Positions 1-13,742 of a stretch of DNA of 64,000 bases are shown in pieces. The first letter of the stretch is position 1. Every line of letters starts with the position of its first letter. This stretch comes from Tieghemostelium lacteum. Lineage: Eukaryota > Evosea > Eumycetozoa > Dictyosteliales > Raperosteliaceae. The DNA lies in NCBI GenBank assembly GCA_001606155.1, contig LODT01000028.1:124001-188000 (forward strand). The letters run 5' to 3'. The notes beneath the pieces were generated by a model. That model did no database searches, was not told the DNA's origin, and saw only the letters and a program-made list of their open reading frames with translations. Both the position numbers and the translations under genes were made by a program.

Positions 1-1
1 T

Positions 2-3000
2 ACACCAAATCATACAAATTCCTCAACATCAAATTCCAATTCACCTTATATTACATTACCATCACAAGCTATTATAGTACCACCTCTAACATCCAATCAT
101 TCCAATAGTAATAGTTTTTTAAATTCACCATCATCACCTACCAAATACATTCATTCACCTATTCAAAGGTCTACATCATCGTCACAATTGGTTAACCAAA
201 ATCAACGTCTTCTTGTAGATAGCTCAAACCCATCTCAACATCAACATACCAACAACTGTTTTGATCCACTATTTAATATCTACATCACACATGGTGATTT
301 ATATCTTGGTTGCATAGGTGGTGAAAATAATACGTAAGTTTTTTTATTATGCTATTTCACTATTTTATACTAACTTCAATAATTTCAATAATATAGATGG
401 TTAAATTTAATTGGTGGAGAGGGTATTATAAAACTTAATAGAATGATAAGAATATATGAGAATAAACATTCCATAACTTCATTCCCAGTTAAATTATCAA
501 AAAGAAATAATAATACATCTAGTAGTATCAATATAAATAATAATAATAATAGTAATAGTTTAAGTAATACAATTAGTAATAGTATATTAAATAGTAATAG
601 TAATAATATTTTTAATATAAATACTAGTAATAATAGTTTAAGTAACCTTTCAAATATACTAAATCAACAAGTTTTAAATTTAAATAATAATAATAATAGT
701 AAAATTTCTGTAAATAACAATAATAATAATATTAAAATTAGTACTAAATTAATTAGTAGTAATAGTCCACCATCTTCACCATCACCATCAACATCACCAA
801 CTAATAATTTAATTTTACCACCTCAATATCAATTACAACAACAACTGCAGCAACAACAACAACAACAACAACAACATGTATTGTCAATGTCAAATGGAAT
901 GGGAGGTAGTAATAGTAATTATGGTAGTTTACCAACACCAATGGTAAATGGTAATACTTTACCTGTATTCACACCACAGACTCTTTCATTGATTTTCAAT
1001 CAGATTATTGTAAATGGAGGTGTATTCAACTTGATAAAAAGTTACTCTGTATGTGACTATTTGTTGACTTATTCACCCAACGATTACCAATCTAATAATA
1101 ACTGTTGGCAAAGAGATGAATTGACAAGTAGTACATCTTCATTCTCTACCAATTCTATGGCAACTGAAGAACTTTATATTTTTAAGAATATGAAGGAGTT
1201 ATCTAAACCTGTAAGTTTTCATGTCGAGAAAACAATGAAAGAATTACCTCCAGAACTGTTTATACAAATTCACAATCTATTATGGTGTCATTTACCTATT
1301 CATGTTAAATCTCTAGCACAAGCTTCTACATCAACTTCAATACCTACAAGTTTGATTTATGATACTTTACCAATAGCACCAAAAACCACGTCACCAGATG
1401 CCAATAGCGGTAGTCTACTAAGTCAAGATTGGAGATTAGAGCCTCGTAATGTTACCTTTATTGTAATACACTTTTTTCAGTTAACTTTTAAATGGGAGAC
1501 ATTGAATTTCTTTCATCCTGTTATTGTGAAGCTACAAGAACTGGTGAGAAAATCTGATGGTACCGTATCGAATATTATTGAGAGGGAGTTTGGAACTTTT
1601 GTAATATGCACTATGGGACTTCCACCATTCCCACCACAGAATCATGCAATTAATGGTGTTAAAGTGTCTATGGATATTCTCAGACTTTTACAAGCTCAGA
1701 ATCAACCATTTATCAGAGATGTAAATGTAATGGTTTTGACAGAAAAGATCATTTCTGGTATGATTGGTTGTAAAGGTCGATCAGAATATGTAATGATTGG
1801 TAATAGTATACATTACTCTTTTCAATGGCTTTCTAATATTCATAATTATACATCTACACCTACAAAACCAGATGACCAACAACCTCTTCAACAGTCACTC
1901 CAACCACCACCTATTGAAGGTGGTTTCATTCTATGTGATTCTCAAACTAAAAAACTTTGTGGAAAATCCATCATTTTTGAGAATATCAACTATGTTATTC
2001 AATATCGAGTTTCAAGATTCCAAAATGTAAATAATAACAATAGCAGTACTCTAAGTGTACACAGTGCCAGTAATGGTAACTTGTCAGTACTGATGGAAAA
2101 TGAGACTCTGAATGAAATGTCTATTGTAATACCTCTTCAAGTCCAAAACAGTGATGACAATTCCAGCACCAATGCTAATGGGGATAATATCCTAACAGTT
2201 CAGACTTATAGACCACTGAAGTTAGCTCACACTACAACAACCAAAGATCGTCAACAACGTCTACTTTCAATGACCACTCAAAATGGTGGAAATAAGAAAC
2301 GACCTTTTATGTCATCGGAAAGCAGTCAATTTCTAGATTCTATTAATCTTCTTGGTCGTTCTAAAGAGGTTAGTGAGATTATGGATAGATTTCAAATGAT
2401 TTCTGAAAATCTTCAAACTTCATTCACACTAATACAAGGTGACGAAGGTGTTGGAAAAAGTTCACTAGTCACAGAGATTTACAAGGAATGTGTTGATAAA
2501 GGTGGAAGAGTACTCTGTGGAAGTTGTTCAATGGTATCTAAATCCAAGCCTTACTCTGCATGGACTGGTGTTTTCTCTGATTTATTCTTTTCAGAGTTTT
2601 CATTGGACGAAACTCGTTATGAACAACCTCAAGATGAGTCTTCCCGTGCTTATAGGAATCTAAGTTGGTCACGTTACTCTCATGTACAAAAGATGCCAAT
2701 TGAAAGAATCAGACAGTATATATTCGAAAAGTTTACTGATCAACGAGAGGAAATGAAACCTTTATTGTCACTTCTTAACCCAGTTTTAAGAATTGACTTT
2801 CCCTCCAATGAAGTGGTTCAGAGGATTATGCAGGTTTCTACAACGGCATTGTTGGAAAAGACTTTTGATCTTTTGACTTATTTTCTGAGAAACTTTGCCT
2901 ATCGGTCTAAGCTCGTTGTTATCCTAGAAGACATTCAAGATATGGATGAAATCTCATGGAAGTTCTTAATGTATGTAACAGCTCAAGTTAAGCCTATAAT

Positions 3001-6000
3001 GATTATATGTACATCCAGACCATTTCAACCTACCAAAGAGCTATTGCGAATCAAAAAAGTATTCCAACAACAACAACAGCTTCAAGAAGAACAACAGAAA
3101 CGACATAGTGGTAACCAACAACGTGATTCTCAGAGATCTTCATCAAGTTACACTTTCTTTGATTACAATGAATATACATTACAACCTCTAAAAAATGAGG
3201 TGATGGTTGAACTGATTAAAAGAATTCTAGGTGCCAAAACTGTTAGTAAACAAGTTATTGATTATATCTTACCAAGAGCTGAAGGTAACCCATTTGTATG
3301 TTTTGATATAACCAAAGATCTTAAAGAGAAAGATTATATAGTAGGGTTTAACGATAGATATACTATTCAGCCTTATCAATTGACTAAACCATTTCCAAGT
3401 TTTCCAGAGTCTCTTGAGGGTTTCTATCTACTGAAATTCACTCCATTGTCTAACCAAAACAATAGTTTCTCTATTATTCTCAAGTCTATAAGTGTCATTC
3501 AAAGTTCAATTAAATTCCCATTTTCACTAATTCACAGTTTATGTCCTGTTAGTCAGAAAAGAACGTTTTTCAAAGAGATTATTCAGAAACTTTTAGATTG
3601 TGGGATACTGGAATCCAAGGAGAGGTCTCAGTTGACTGGTGCGAATTACTATCCTGTTCCTAGTAACCTTACTAGACAATCAAGTATATCATCATCAGGG
3701 TCATCTAGTAGTAGTTACTCGTCTATAATATTCAAGGATAAGGAAGGAGCGAGCAGTGGAGGTATATCCAGAGGTGACAGAGACGATTTTTCACAGTTCT
3801 CTGGAGGTGATTTGTCAGGCAGAGGTGGATTCTTTCATAAAACTGCACCAGGGTCACTAAGTAGTAGAAACACACAAACTAGGGAGTTCATGTCACCAAA
3901 TGGTCAGAAACATTACATTGCAAGAGATGAGAACATGTTTTCAACTCAGCCTTCTAATAGCTCATCAGTGTTCTTGGATAATTCATCATTGTACAGTAGC
4001 ATCATTTCCAATGACTGGGATAACTATTACAGTTTTAAAAGTCCACTGTTACAAGAGGTCATATATCACACCTTATTAGGTAACCAGAAACAATCACTAC
4101 ATTTGAAATTGGCAAAATGGATTGAAGATAACTACACTGAAGATGACTTGGATAGCTATAACCAACAATTAGCATATCATTGGTCTAAAACAGATCAGAG
4201 TCAAAACTATGAAAAAGCTCTACAATACACTTACAAATCTGGTGAATTATCTTTCCAAAACAATAACTACATAGATACTATAAGATATTTCTATGATTAT
4301 ATTGTAGTTTTCAAGTCTTTTAAATACCGACAATTAGGAAAAGAATTTTCAGTCACTGAAAGAAATAGTCTTAATGGAGGTAATAGTCAAGACCAAAATC
4401 AGTCTGGTAACAATAACAAGAATAGTAGTGGTAGCAGTTCTAAAAAGAGTTCTACAAAATTTGTAAATGCATGTGATGACTATATTATAAAGGCAAATGA
4501 TGATGAATTTCCTTTGAGTCTAGAAGAAAGAATTGCCTATTGTAAACCATTTAAATATATTGGATGGGCATATCATAGTTTGGGGTTCAGTAATCATTCA
4601 GAAGCTTATCTAATACAGGCACTAACACTGCTAAAAGAGTCACCACCAAAACAAAATGTTAATAGTACAACACTGATTTCAATCATTGGTCAGTTTACTA
4701 AATATTCTTTGAAGTTTCTGGCTAGAAAGAATTATCAGCCTTATCGTGAGGCTTTAGAGACTATTCTCAGCACCAATGTATCCATTCATATTGAGGCTAG
4801 TAAAATTCTATCCATGCTTGCTGATTTGTATTATAGATCAGCTCATTTGGTGCAGAGTATATCATGTTCAGCTAGAGCTATACAATTGATTGATTCTTAT
4901 GATAATTTGGCATCTTCTTTAATTGTACCTCAACTATCTGTGTGCTTCAGTCAGTTGTCATTGACTATAGTCGTCTATTCCTATGGTCCTACTATATCTC
5001 AGTCATTTTATAAACATGCAACTTCTATAGTACATGAACTTCTCCCTGGATATTTGGAATTGGGAAATAGTGAAGCTATCAATACTTTGATATATAGTAG
5101 ATGTTCACTAGCATTGAAAGAAATGGTTAGTCATCTTTGGGATAAACTAGATGCCAATTTAAAACAGACTCAAAATCTATTTGAAAAATATCCTGGAAAG
5201 ATATCACAAAACATTAAAGATTTCCATGACTTTATAGATGCAACAGCTCACTTGTACAGAGGTGATATTCCATATTGCATTCAGTTACTTACCGATCGTC
5301 TAAAGAATCCAAAGTTGGGGTGGAGTATGGTTCTGTCATTTAATCATCTGGTAGCTATTTCCTATCTCTTTCAAGGAAGATACAGAGATGCTCTAAAACA
5401 AAACAATGAAGCAGACCAAATTCGACCTTCCAATGAAGGTGTAGAACACTTTATCATCCATCAAGCCATTTGTGCAGTTGTTCAATTTGCATTCGGTAAC
5501 ATTAAAAAGTCAATAGAAGAAATTGGAAAAGTTATGGAGCTAGTTGGTGGTGATAGAGTTACTTGCGGTATCAGATACACATATGCCCTATCCTTTATTG
5601 TCAAAGTCCTACTCAGTATCTATGAATTTGAAAAAAAGAGAAAAACTCTACCTGTCTTTGCAATGAATGAATGTATGCCAAACATCATTGATAACTATGT
5701 AGATAATCCAATTGAATCCAATGATGAGCTACTTCAGATACCTGAAGATCTTAGTAGTCCCCAATCCACAGATCCTAATAATTTTAGCATTGTTTCTAAT
5801 AATGATAAACCTCAATCAAAATCTCAAGTTGGAATAGTAAATTTACCAACATCTGAACAACAAACTGATCAAATTAAGGTAAATCCTAATAATATACTAT
5901 CACAATCACTTTCGTCATTGGTACCTCCATCAATGAATGGTAATCAACATCCACCAGGTCTATTTAGAACAGCTACCTCTGCAACTATATCAACTTCAGA

Positions 6001-6466
6001 ATCATCCATTTCATTATCAACCATCTCTCCATCGAGTTCATTTGCAAATCTAAAGATATCAGGTACAGGTACTATAAAAATACGTACGACTCCCAACACC
6101 AAACCATTCCCAATAGACAGTGTACAATTAGAAGCCTGGATAAAGAAAATTATAAAATCCTTTAAAGAAACTGAAAAAGGATCATCCATCTCTGTGACTG
6201 CTTATCAGAGACTCTCAGGAATCTACCTCCTAATCATCCACGGAACCAATTCACATCACCGTCAAAAAGGTCTTGCAAATCTCTACAAGAGTACCAAAGA
6301 ATCAAAATCCAAAGAACTACCATTAGAAGAAGCCTTTGCATGGCATGAAATTTACAGATTTGAAGAAAATCCAACTAAAAAACAACAAGCTGCTAACTAT
6401 GCTCTGGAACTCTACCAAAAATTAAAAATCCAACCATGGTCTCTAATAGGTGAAATTCAAAAATAA
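2..6466 (+). CDS. sgcA: Soluble guanylyl cyclase (sAC-type), 5' end outside window
   Basis: Exons 2..333 and 397..6466, with a 63-nt intron starting GTAAGT; the frame is open at the left edge, so the N-terminus lies upstream. The window opens in a Ser/Asn-rich linker that leads into the end of a first cyclase homology domain (GDLYLGCIGG, then LIGGEG across the intron). A long Asn/Gln-rich insert follows, then a second cyclase domain at about nt 1430-1850 (EREFGTFVICTMGLP, GMIGCKGRSEYVMIG). Next come an AAA/NACHT-like ATPase with P-loop GDEGVGKSS (nt 2441-2467) and Walker B LVVILEDIQDMD, and a long helical TPR-like C-terminus. This order matches mammalian soluble adenylyl cyclase and Dictyostelium SgcA, a cytosolic enzyme that makes cGMP in chemotaxis signalling. 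The cGMP rather than cAMP product is inferred from the Dictyostelium homologue, because the purine-specificity residues are not all visible here. Confidence 0.85.
334..396 (+). other. Intron in the cyclase gene
   Basis: A 63-nt AT-rich intron (GTAAGT...ATATAG). It splits the codon for Thr and joins GGENN-T to WLNLIGGEG in phase. This shows that the ATG at 443 is internal and not a start. Confidence 0.85.
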
Positions 6467-6799
6467 TCCCACCTCTTTTGCACATTTAAATTTCAAAACA
6501 ATAAAACAAAAAAGTAGACAAAAAAGAACTCTATTTAATTTATTCATATCCAAATTCTACAAATTGTAAATCTGTGACCTTTAAAATTCAATTCTGCACC
6601 ACATTTCACCAATTTGCCAATTTAAGGAGTTACAAGAAATAAAATTTTCATTCTATTAATAAACTTAGAAATTTAATGTTTTTCGAATTCCAATTTTTAA
6701 AAATAAAAATCTATTTACTTATAAGGAAAATCTTAAAAAGATATTTATTAAAATTTTTTTTTTTTTTTAATAAAATTTAATTTCCACCTTATTTGAAAA
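6467..6799. promoter_or_regulatory. Intergenic 3' end / promoter region
   Basis: 333 bp of A/T-rich DNA between the cyclase stop and the next first exon. A 16-nt T-run near 6754-6769 lies about 30 bp before the ATG at 6800, the usual dictyostelid core-promoter arrangement. No other element is visible. Confidence 0.5.
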
Positions 6800-8408
6800 A
6801 TGACTTTAGGAATACCGGCTTCCATTCAGTTTTTTAAAATGATGAAGGTAAGTGCCTCATAATAGTCCAATTATTTTAAAATTATCTATATTTCCATATT
6901 AATTCATCAAAAATAATTTTCCATTAACCTATTTAAAAAAACAAACTTCTTTAAAAAAAATTCTATTTCTATAAACTCCTAAAAAAAAATAATAACAACT
7001 ATTAAATTTGTAAAACCCTAAACTTTAACAATACATTGAAATAATTTATATTGCAACATCAACCTACTATTTTATATATCTCTATAAAAAATTTTATTTT
7101 CAACTCAAAAAAAAATAATTTATCAAATTAAAATAATTAACACAATAGGTATCAAGTAATTTATTAAATATGAAATTATCTAGAAAATCCTCAATAGATT
7201 TACCACTTGGTTTGTTGAGAAGAAGAAATTCAATAAGTGGACCTTGTCATTTGGATGTTGGAGGTGGAAATATAAATCACCCTAAACTAATGGAATTCGA
7301 TAGTCAGGAACAATATTTAAATAGTTTAGGTGAGATTAAACCATACCAATCTTTATCACATCCAAGAGTATCAAGTGCACCTCCAACTACAAAGAAGTCA
7401 CATCATCGTTCATCATCAATACAAGAGAAAATCTCTGTATTCTTTCCACAAAGTTCCATTCCAGAATCTATAAATGTAATCAATGAAAATTTTGATAGTA
7501 AATCTAGAAGATTTTCATTGGATCTTCATCAAATTAGAGATTTGAATAAACAAATTCGTGATGAAAAAGTTAATAAACAACAACAATTGAGTATGGAAGA
7601 AAAACAAGCTCAATCAATTTTCCACCAAAGTTGGAATAATGTGGTAAAAAGCTATGGTCTGGAAAATCTACAGTTTCCAAATGAAATTTTGTTTCTCATT
7701 GGTGCTCCTGGTGCTGGAAAAGATACAAATACCAATTATATTCGTAATAGTTTGGGAATAGAGTCCCAACCCATTGTAATGTCTGGTCTACTAAACTCAG
7801 AAGAGTGTCAAGAAATTAAGAGTAATGGTGGTCTAGTAGATGATCAATTGGTATTTGATATGTTATTAAAAGAGATATCTAAACCTAATTTTAAAGGTAC
7901 AGAAGGAATCAGAAAATCTGTGGTCATAGATGGTTTTCCAAGATCCAAGAAACAGGCTAGACTCGTTGAACTACTTTATGAGAAGTTATGTTGGTTGAGA
8001 AAAGAATTTAATCCAAACACTGAATCTCAACCTATTTTTAGAATATCAGTTTTACATGTCTCTGAAGAGGAGTCTGTCCGAAGACAACTAAATAGAGGTA
8101 AATCGACTATTGAAGCCAATAAACAAAGAGAAGAGAAACAAATGCCTCTATTGGAACTCAGAGATACTGATATTGATCCAGTTTCATCTAAAAAGAGATA
8201 CCAAGTCTATTCGGAACAATATGAAAGTCTAAAGAGTCTAGCCAATAAATTCAATTTTGAAGAGATTGACGCTAATGGTTCAAGAGAAGATGTCAAATTG
8301 AAAATTGAACAAACCTACTCTAAACCAACTGAAGAATTTAAATACTATAATATCGAAGATGATCATCCATCAACAAAACATCATCAACCACAAGCCTATG
8401 CTTATTAA
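6800..8408 (+). CDS. Adenylate-kinase-family nucleotide kinase-like protein
   Basis: Proposed exons 6800..6847 and 7149..8408 (435 aa). The 16-codon first exon follows a T-run, ends in GTAAGT and splices in phase to the long exon. If this exon is wrong, translation would start at 7170. The N-terminal half is Ser/Lys-rich without a known domain. The C-terminal half is a nucleoside monophosphate kinase core: P-loop GAPGAGKDT, the substrate-binding motif DGFPRSKKQA and a QLNRG arginine segment that stands for the lid. Family members transfer phosphate between ATP and AMP, UMP or CMP. The long basic N-terminal extension is unusual and may target or regulate the enzyme. The nucleotide specificity cannot be read from the sequence. 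Confidence 0.7.
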
Positions 8409-8770
8409 TATATATCGTTTATATACATACATACATACACACCACCCCTAATATCTATATTCACATTATAATTTTAACTTTTTTTATATTATTTGCTATA
8501 TTATTATTTTATTATTATATTATCAATGGAGGTTGTTTTTAATATATAGTTTTTGTATCAAAAAATTTAAATGATTTATTGAAAATTCAAGTAAATGAAC
8601 TTATTAATAAATTTAAAAATATTATATTATATATTTTAAAAAAAACTAATATTGAAATGTTCTTTTAAAAATTTGTATTATTTTTGAGTTTTAAAAAACG
8701 AACGAAAACAAGATATCCTACTTTATTTTTTTTTTTTTATTTTTGATTAAACAAAAAAAGTCCATTAAAG
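8409..8770. promoter_or_regulatory. Intergenic region with promoter-like T-run
   Basis: 362 bp of A/T-rich DNA. It has a short ATAC repeat near 8423-8438 and a T-run near 8726-8738, about 35 bp before the next ATG. No gene is seen. Confidence 0.45.
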
Positions 8771-11072
8771 ATGGGTAAATTTACATCAAATAAGAATTAT
8801 TATAGAGTTGACCCAATAACTGGTGTAAATAGAGGATCAAGAGGTGAAAATGAAATGGAAGGTGGACAGAATAGTGATGATCCTCAAATGTACAGTGAAA
8901 CTAATCCAGCATTGGTATTGAATGATAATTACATGTCATTATTTAATATAACTGATCCATTAGAATTATTTAATAAAATGGATTCAGTAGATGGAATGGA
9001 AAGAGATTTTGCATTTCGTACAATCTCTGAACAAGTTCTAGAGAATCCATCCTTTAGAGCTACTCTATTACAAAATGTAAATATCACAAGAATTATCAAA
9101 CGTTTGATTGATGATGATGTTCAAGTTAGAGTATCTGCTATTGGTACTATTAGGTATGTTTAGCTATTTCTATTAAAATACCCACACACTCTCACACTCA
9201 AGTACTTTGATACTAACTAAAAAAATAATAATTCTATTTAGAAATTTAATAATTATAGAGGAAAATTGTATTGAAAGATTAGTAGGTGAATTAAATATTT
9301 TAGAGATGTTATTGATGAATCTTTCGCAAGGATTTCCAGCATTGATTGCATTAAAAGAAGAAGATGTAAAGAAAGATAATTCATTAGAGATACAACAGGT
9401 TATATATCAGACATTAACAGTTATCAGTAACCTCTGTGAATACTCTGAAAAGGCATTTGAAATGATGTCTAATCAGTTAATGAATGGTAATGCATTTTTA
9501 CTGTTTTTCCAAATCATTCAGAGATTTGAATTGTTTGGAAACGATTTTCTGAATTCCATTGCAGAGTTTCTGGCAATTATAACTGATGACAACCCAGTGG
9601 CATTGAATTCTAAAGTTGATCAAAATGTGCTAATGGCAGTGTTTGGTTTGATTAAAAATCGTGATAGTAAAATGTCAATGAAATTGAAGACATTGGTTAG
9701 TATAACTCTATTGAATTTAGGGTCAAGTTTAAATAGAGAATTGGTCATTAAAAAGATTACACCGGTTCTATTGGAGAGCATGGAGCTCTCTCCTATTCAA
9801 GGGTTACCTGAAATTATCAATATCACCAAACAATGTAAAGAATTAAGAGCAAAATACGATAAAGAAGAAATGGAGAGAGAAAAAGAAATGGATACTATGA
9901 TGGATGGAAATGAACAACAACAAGAGAAAGAAAGTATTGAATCAGAATCAGCAACTACAGATCAAGTTGATTTGGAAATGAGTGATAAATTGAATAGTAA
10001 TGGAAATAGAAAGAAAGATGTAAATGGTGATAATAACAACGGTAAAAAGAAAGGGAAGGAGAATGTTGAGGTTGATCCATTGGAGGCACTAGAAAATCAG
10101 TTGAATGAAAAGATTGCAATTTGGAAAGATAATCTATACTCTCAACAGATATCCATTGAGATATTTACAAATATTTTAATTGAAGATAATGCTAATGAGG
10201 ATTCTACTACAAATTATGATGATGAAGATGACAAGTTTTTGGATATTGAAGATGGTAATACTCAAGGTGACCAAACTGAGGAGTTATCTGGAACTATGAA
10301 ATTCTTAGTTGTTAGTGATCTACCAGTATCTTTAATGAAGGTAATTGAATTGGTAAGCTCAAATGATTTGGTATCTATGGTTAAAGATTGTTCTGAGATT
10401 CTAAGTTTAGTGGTATCTTTAAAACAGTTATACAAGAGATCTATTACATGTTTATCTAATTTACTGATTATATACATTCCAACAAGTCCACAAGGTATTC
10501 AAGAGAGTATGTGGTCACAACTTATAAGATCATCATCAACATTGATCAATTCACAAACCAATGAAATCAATCAGAATAAAATGGATATAGAACTAATGGA
10601 ATTAATTACATCATCACTATGGTCACTGATGAGAAAGAATCCAGCAATTGGGTTTAACCAAGTACTGGAAATTAGAAATCTAATTGTACTATCACAGAAG
10701 GCATCTACAACTGAGAGAATACGTACTAATATCATTGGTATCTTGGGTATAAGTGGCCAGAAACCACAGTGTCTACAAGAACCTCAAATATTGAAAGATA
10801 TTGGAAATTGTTTATTGTTGGCACTTAAAGATCCATCAGCAGAGATCATTTCAGAATCTTTGAATTCCATTTTTGATATCTATGCAGAACCACATGTTAA
10901 TCAGATATGTAAAGAACTAAATCTCATTACACATCTTGAATCTTTTGTACCAGTGATTAGAAACAAATTAAAATCTGATAAAAAGAAACTTGAAAGATCC
11001 TTATTAGATCGTTTAGATGAATCAAGAATTAATTTAACAAGATTTATAAACTATAAAAAATCTCAAAAATAA
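8771..11072 (+). CDS. HEATR3/Syo1-like ribosomal-protein import chaperone
   Basis: Exons 8771..9153 and 9242..11072 (737 aa); the 88-nt intron splits an Arg codon. The start MGKFTSNKNYYRVDPITGV and the end LDRLDESRINLTRFINYKK both match the conserved ends of the HEATR3/Syo1 family. Between them lie HEAT/ARM-type helical repeats interrupted by an acidic, low-complexity stretch (about residues 350-450). In yeast and animals this protein co-imports Rpl5 and Rpl11 into the nucleus for assembly of the 5S RNP. The internal acidic insert fits the known Syo1 loop that contacts Rpl11. The identification rests on terminal motifs and repeat architecture. Confidence 0.7.
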
Positions 11073-11163
11073 ATATATTATTTTAATTATATATTCAGAT
11101 AATGTTAGGTGTGTTTGTGTATACATATTTACAATTTAATATATTTTTTTTATTAATCTTTCT

Positions 11164-12870
11164 TTACCAATTTATAAAATTAAACTTTTTATTAAAAAGG
11201 TAAATGGTAATGGAAGATGCAATAGGTAGAATCAATAGATATGCCCATTTTGAAAACCAACTACCATAGGAAAGGTCTTTTTTCTTTTTATGTACAGTTG
11301 GACTTTCTAATTCGACCAGATCAATTTGATCATTTGCCCATTCTCTAATGATTCCATTGATATGACCTTTACCTACAACAGCTACAATTTTCTTTCCAGG
11401 ACAAACACGAAGCTTGGCAGCCATATACTGATCTCTTTCCGTTACAATAGTTTGTACAACCGATGGAAATTTACCATTAAATTCCTCAAGTAATTTTGAA
11501 ATCAATTCATCATCACCATTTTTAATCTCATCAATCTCCTGAGACGATACCTCTGAGAGAGATGCAACAAACAGTGAGTATACAAACTTGAATTTTTCCC
11601 ATCGACTGAGAGATGACCAAACACGTTGTAGAGTAATCTCTACAAGTCTGTCACCTAGAACCACTGTAGCACCAATTTTCTTTGCTTCTAAAAATGCGGT
11701 TATAAACTCACTTCCAGGTTGAGAATTACTTTGTTTACCAGCTTTGCGAATGAGTTCTGCCATCAGTATCTGTAAGAGACCTGGTAGACCGTGGTTCTTA
11801 ATAGTCTCCAACATTTCTTTAAAAGAAGTTGGTTGTTCTTCTTCAACTGGTGTTGGAGGAGTTGTTGTATAAGGTGTTGAACTTTGAGACTTTTCATCAT
11901 CTGCATAGTCTGAAGTTGTAATATCATTCTGAAATCTGTTGATATAGTAAGTTATATTTTGAATTTCTTCTTCTCTCTCAAGTTTCTCTTGTTCCTCTTG
12001 AATATGTTGTTGTTCTTGTAGTTCTTGTTGTTGTTGTTGTTTATGTTGTTGTAGATATAAACTGTATTTATATTGGTGTCTATTAAAATCATCGTCATAG
12101 TATTCGTCATCATCTTCATCTTCATCCAATTCATTTGACTCCTCTTCTGATTCTTCATCTTGAGGTATCTCATTACTATAGACTTCATTATCTTCCTCAG
12201 TCATATCGTTTACATCAATATCTTGAAAACTACTACTATTCTCTTCTTGTCCTGATGTAGTTGTATTATACTGATCTTCCAACTGTTGACTACTATGCAT
12301 TCTACTCTCATGATAATGTTTAAAATTTTGTTTATTCACCGGTTGGTCTCTATGTAAATCTACATGTTTCTTATTTATACTATTATTATTTAAAACTAAA
12401 CCAGCTCTACTTTTACATAATTCTATAAAAACTGTATCAGGTTTCCATTCCTTAATAATCTCAGAAACTTCATCTGAACTTGACTGATGTATATGTACTG
12501 ATCCAACTAATATAACTATAAATTCATTAGTTTGCTATTTTAACATTCCAATAAAGTTTATATCAACTATAACCTTACTTGTAGCATTAGTTTTTGGTGA
12601 ATATAATACTTTTGCAGATTGTGGTAATTTAAATTCAATTTTAACCTGTTGTTCAGGTTCTGTTGTATATGTTGTAGTTGTAGTAGTAGTTGTTGTTGTT
12701 ATATTATTATTTATATATGTTGTTGTTGATGATGGTGTTTCTAAATCATTTTCAGTGTCTTCAACAACAGAGTTATGTTGTTCTTTCTTTTCAATATCAT
12801 TACTATTATTTATACTATTTAATTTTGAAACTTGACTATTTACATCATCTAAAAACAATTCAGAGCTCAT
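11164..12870 (-). CDS. TraB-domain protein with C-terminal membrane anchor
   Basis: Exons on the minus strand 12870..12579 and 12515..11164 (547 aa). The 63-nt intron (GTAAGG...TATAG) restores the conserved TraB start LVGSVHIHQSSSDEV, followed by PDTVFIELCKSR. The domain is interrupted by a roughly 150-residue acidic, Gln-rich insert and resumes at LPGLLQILMAEL, then GATVVLGDR, VVAVVGKGH and VELESP. A hydrophobic segment near the C-terminus (WAYLLILPIASS) suggests a tail anchor. TraB/PrgY proteins occur in bacteria, archaea and eukaryotes; the animal TRABD and plant homologues are linked to the mitochondrial outer membrane. The start is the ATG at 12870, because the longer open frame upstream has no ATG. 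Confidence 0.75.
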
Positions 12871-13028
12871 GTTATCTCTCCCTTGTCTTACTGAAAACAA
12901 TTTAATTTAAAAAAAAAAATTTTTAATTAATTGTGTGTGAATGAGTAATAATGATTTTTATTTAAATTTTAAAAATCTAAAGATTATAAGACCTTTATAA
13001 TGATATTAAAAAATAATGTTGTTAATAG

Positions 13029-13418
13029 TTATTTCCAATTTAAATCAAAAACTTCTTCCATTGGTGTCCACCAATCACTCTCTTTTGCTTCTTTAACTTT
13101 TTGTTGAAATTTTCTGTATATTGTATTGTTAGAAAACATATAGATCATAACATTGTTTTAAAATATATACCTCATTAAATTATCCCATTCATTTGCTTTT
13201 GGAGTTAGATTTGTATAATTTTGAAAACCATCAAAAGAATCATTAGTTTCATAATACATGAATAGATGATTTCCTAATAAGAATATTTTCATTTTCTCTA
13301 TTCCAACAGTTTTCAATGCATTTATAACTTCAGGCCAAACATGTTTATGATACTTTTTATATTCCTCAATTAATTCTTTATCATCTTTTAAATCCAATGC
13401 TTGTGCAAATGATTTCAT
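13029..13418 (-). CDS. L-rhamnose mutarotase-like protein
   Basis: Exons 13418..13171 and 13113..13029 (110 aa). The 57-nt intron begins GTATAT and splits an Arg codon. The protein has the compact ferredoxin-like fold signature of the RhaM family: an early AQALDLKDD, the YKKYHKHVWPEV histidine segment, LLGNHLFMYYET, EWDNLM and a C-terminal SDWWTPMEEVF. Bacterial RhaM interconverts the alpha and beta anomers of L-rhamnose, and homologues occur sporadically in eukaryotes. Full family length (about 105 residues) is kept. It is divergent with the P450 gene at 13743 and shares a 324-bp promoter region. The true sugar substrate in the amoeba is unknown. Confidence 0.75.
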
Positions 13419-13742
13419 TTTCAATTTAAAAGAATTTTATAAAAAATAAAAAAGATGTTGTGTGGGTAAAGTCAATTTCATTTGTATAGAAGGAAATTTT
13501 AAAAAATGTGTTAATTTACAATTCTTTCTAAACCAACAAATCATTCTATTTATAGAATTTTAAAGAAAAAAATATCTGAACCATTTTATAAAAATTTGCT
13601 CTTTTCAGCTAAATTGTTCAGCTTTTTCTACTCTGAAAGTTAAGATAATTTTATTGTATCCTTACACAAAATGAAATCAATAACAGAACAAACTTTTTTT
13701 TATTTCCCTTGGTAATCATTTTAAAGTTAGTTTTAAATAGAC
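13419..13742. promoter_or_regulatory. Shared divergent promoter region
   Basis: 324 bp between the head-to-head mutarotase-like and P450 genes. It is A/T-rich with short A and T runs on both strands. No distinct binding site is recognised. Confidence 0.4.
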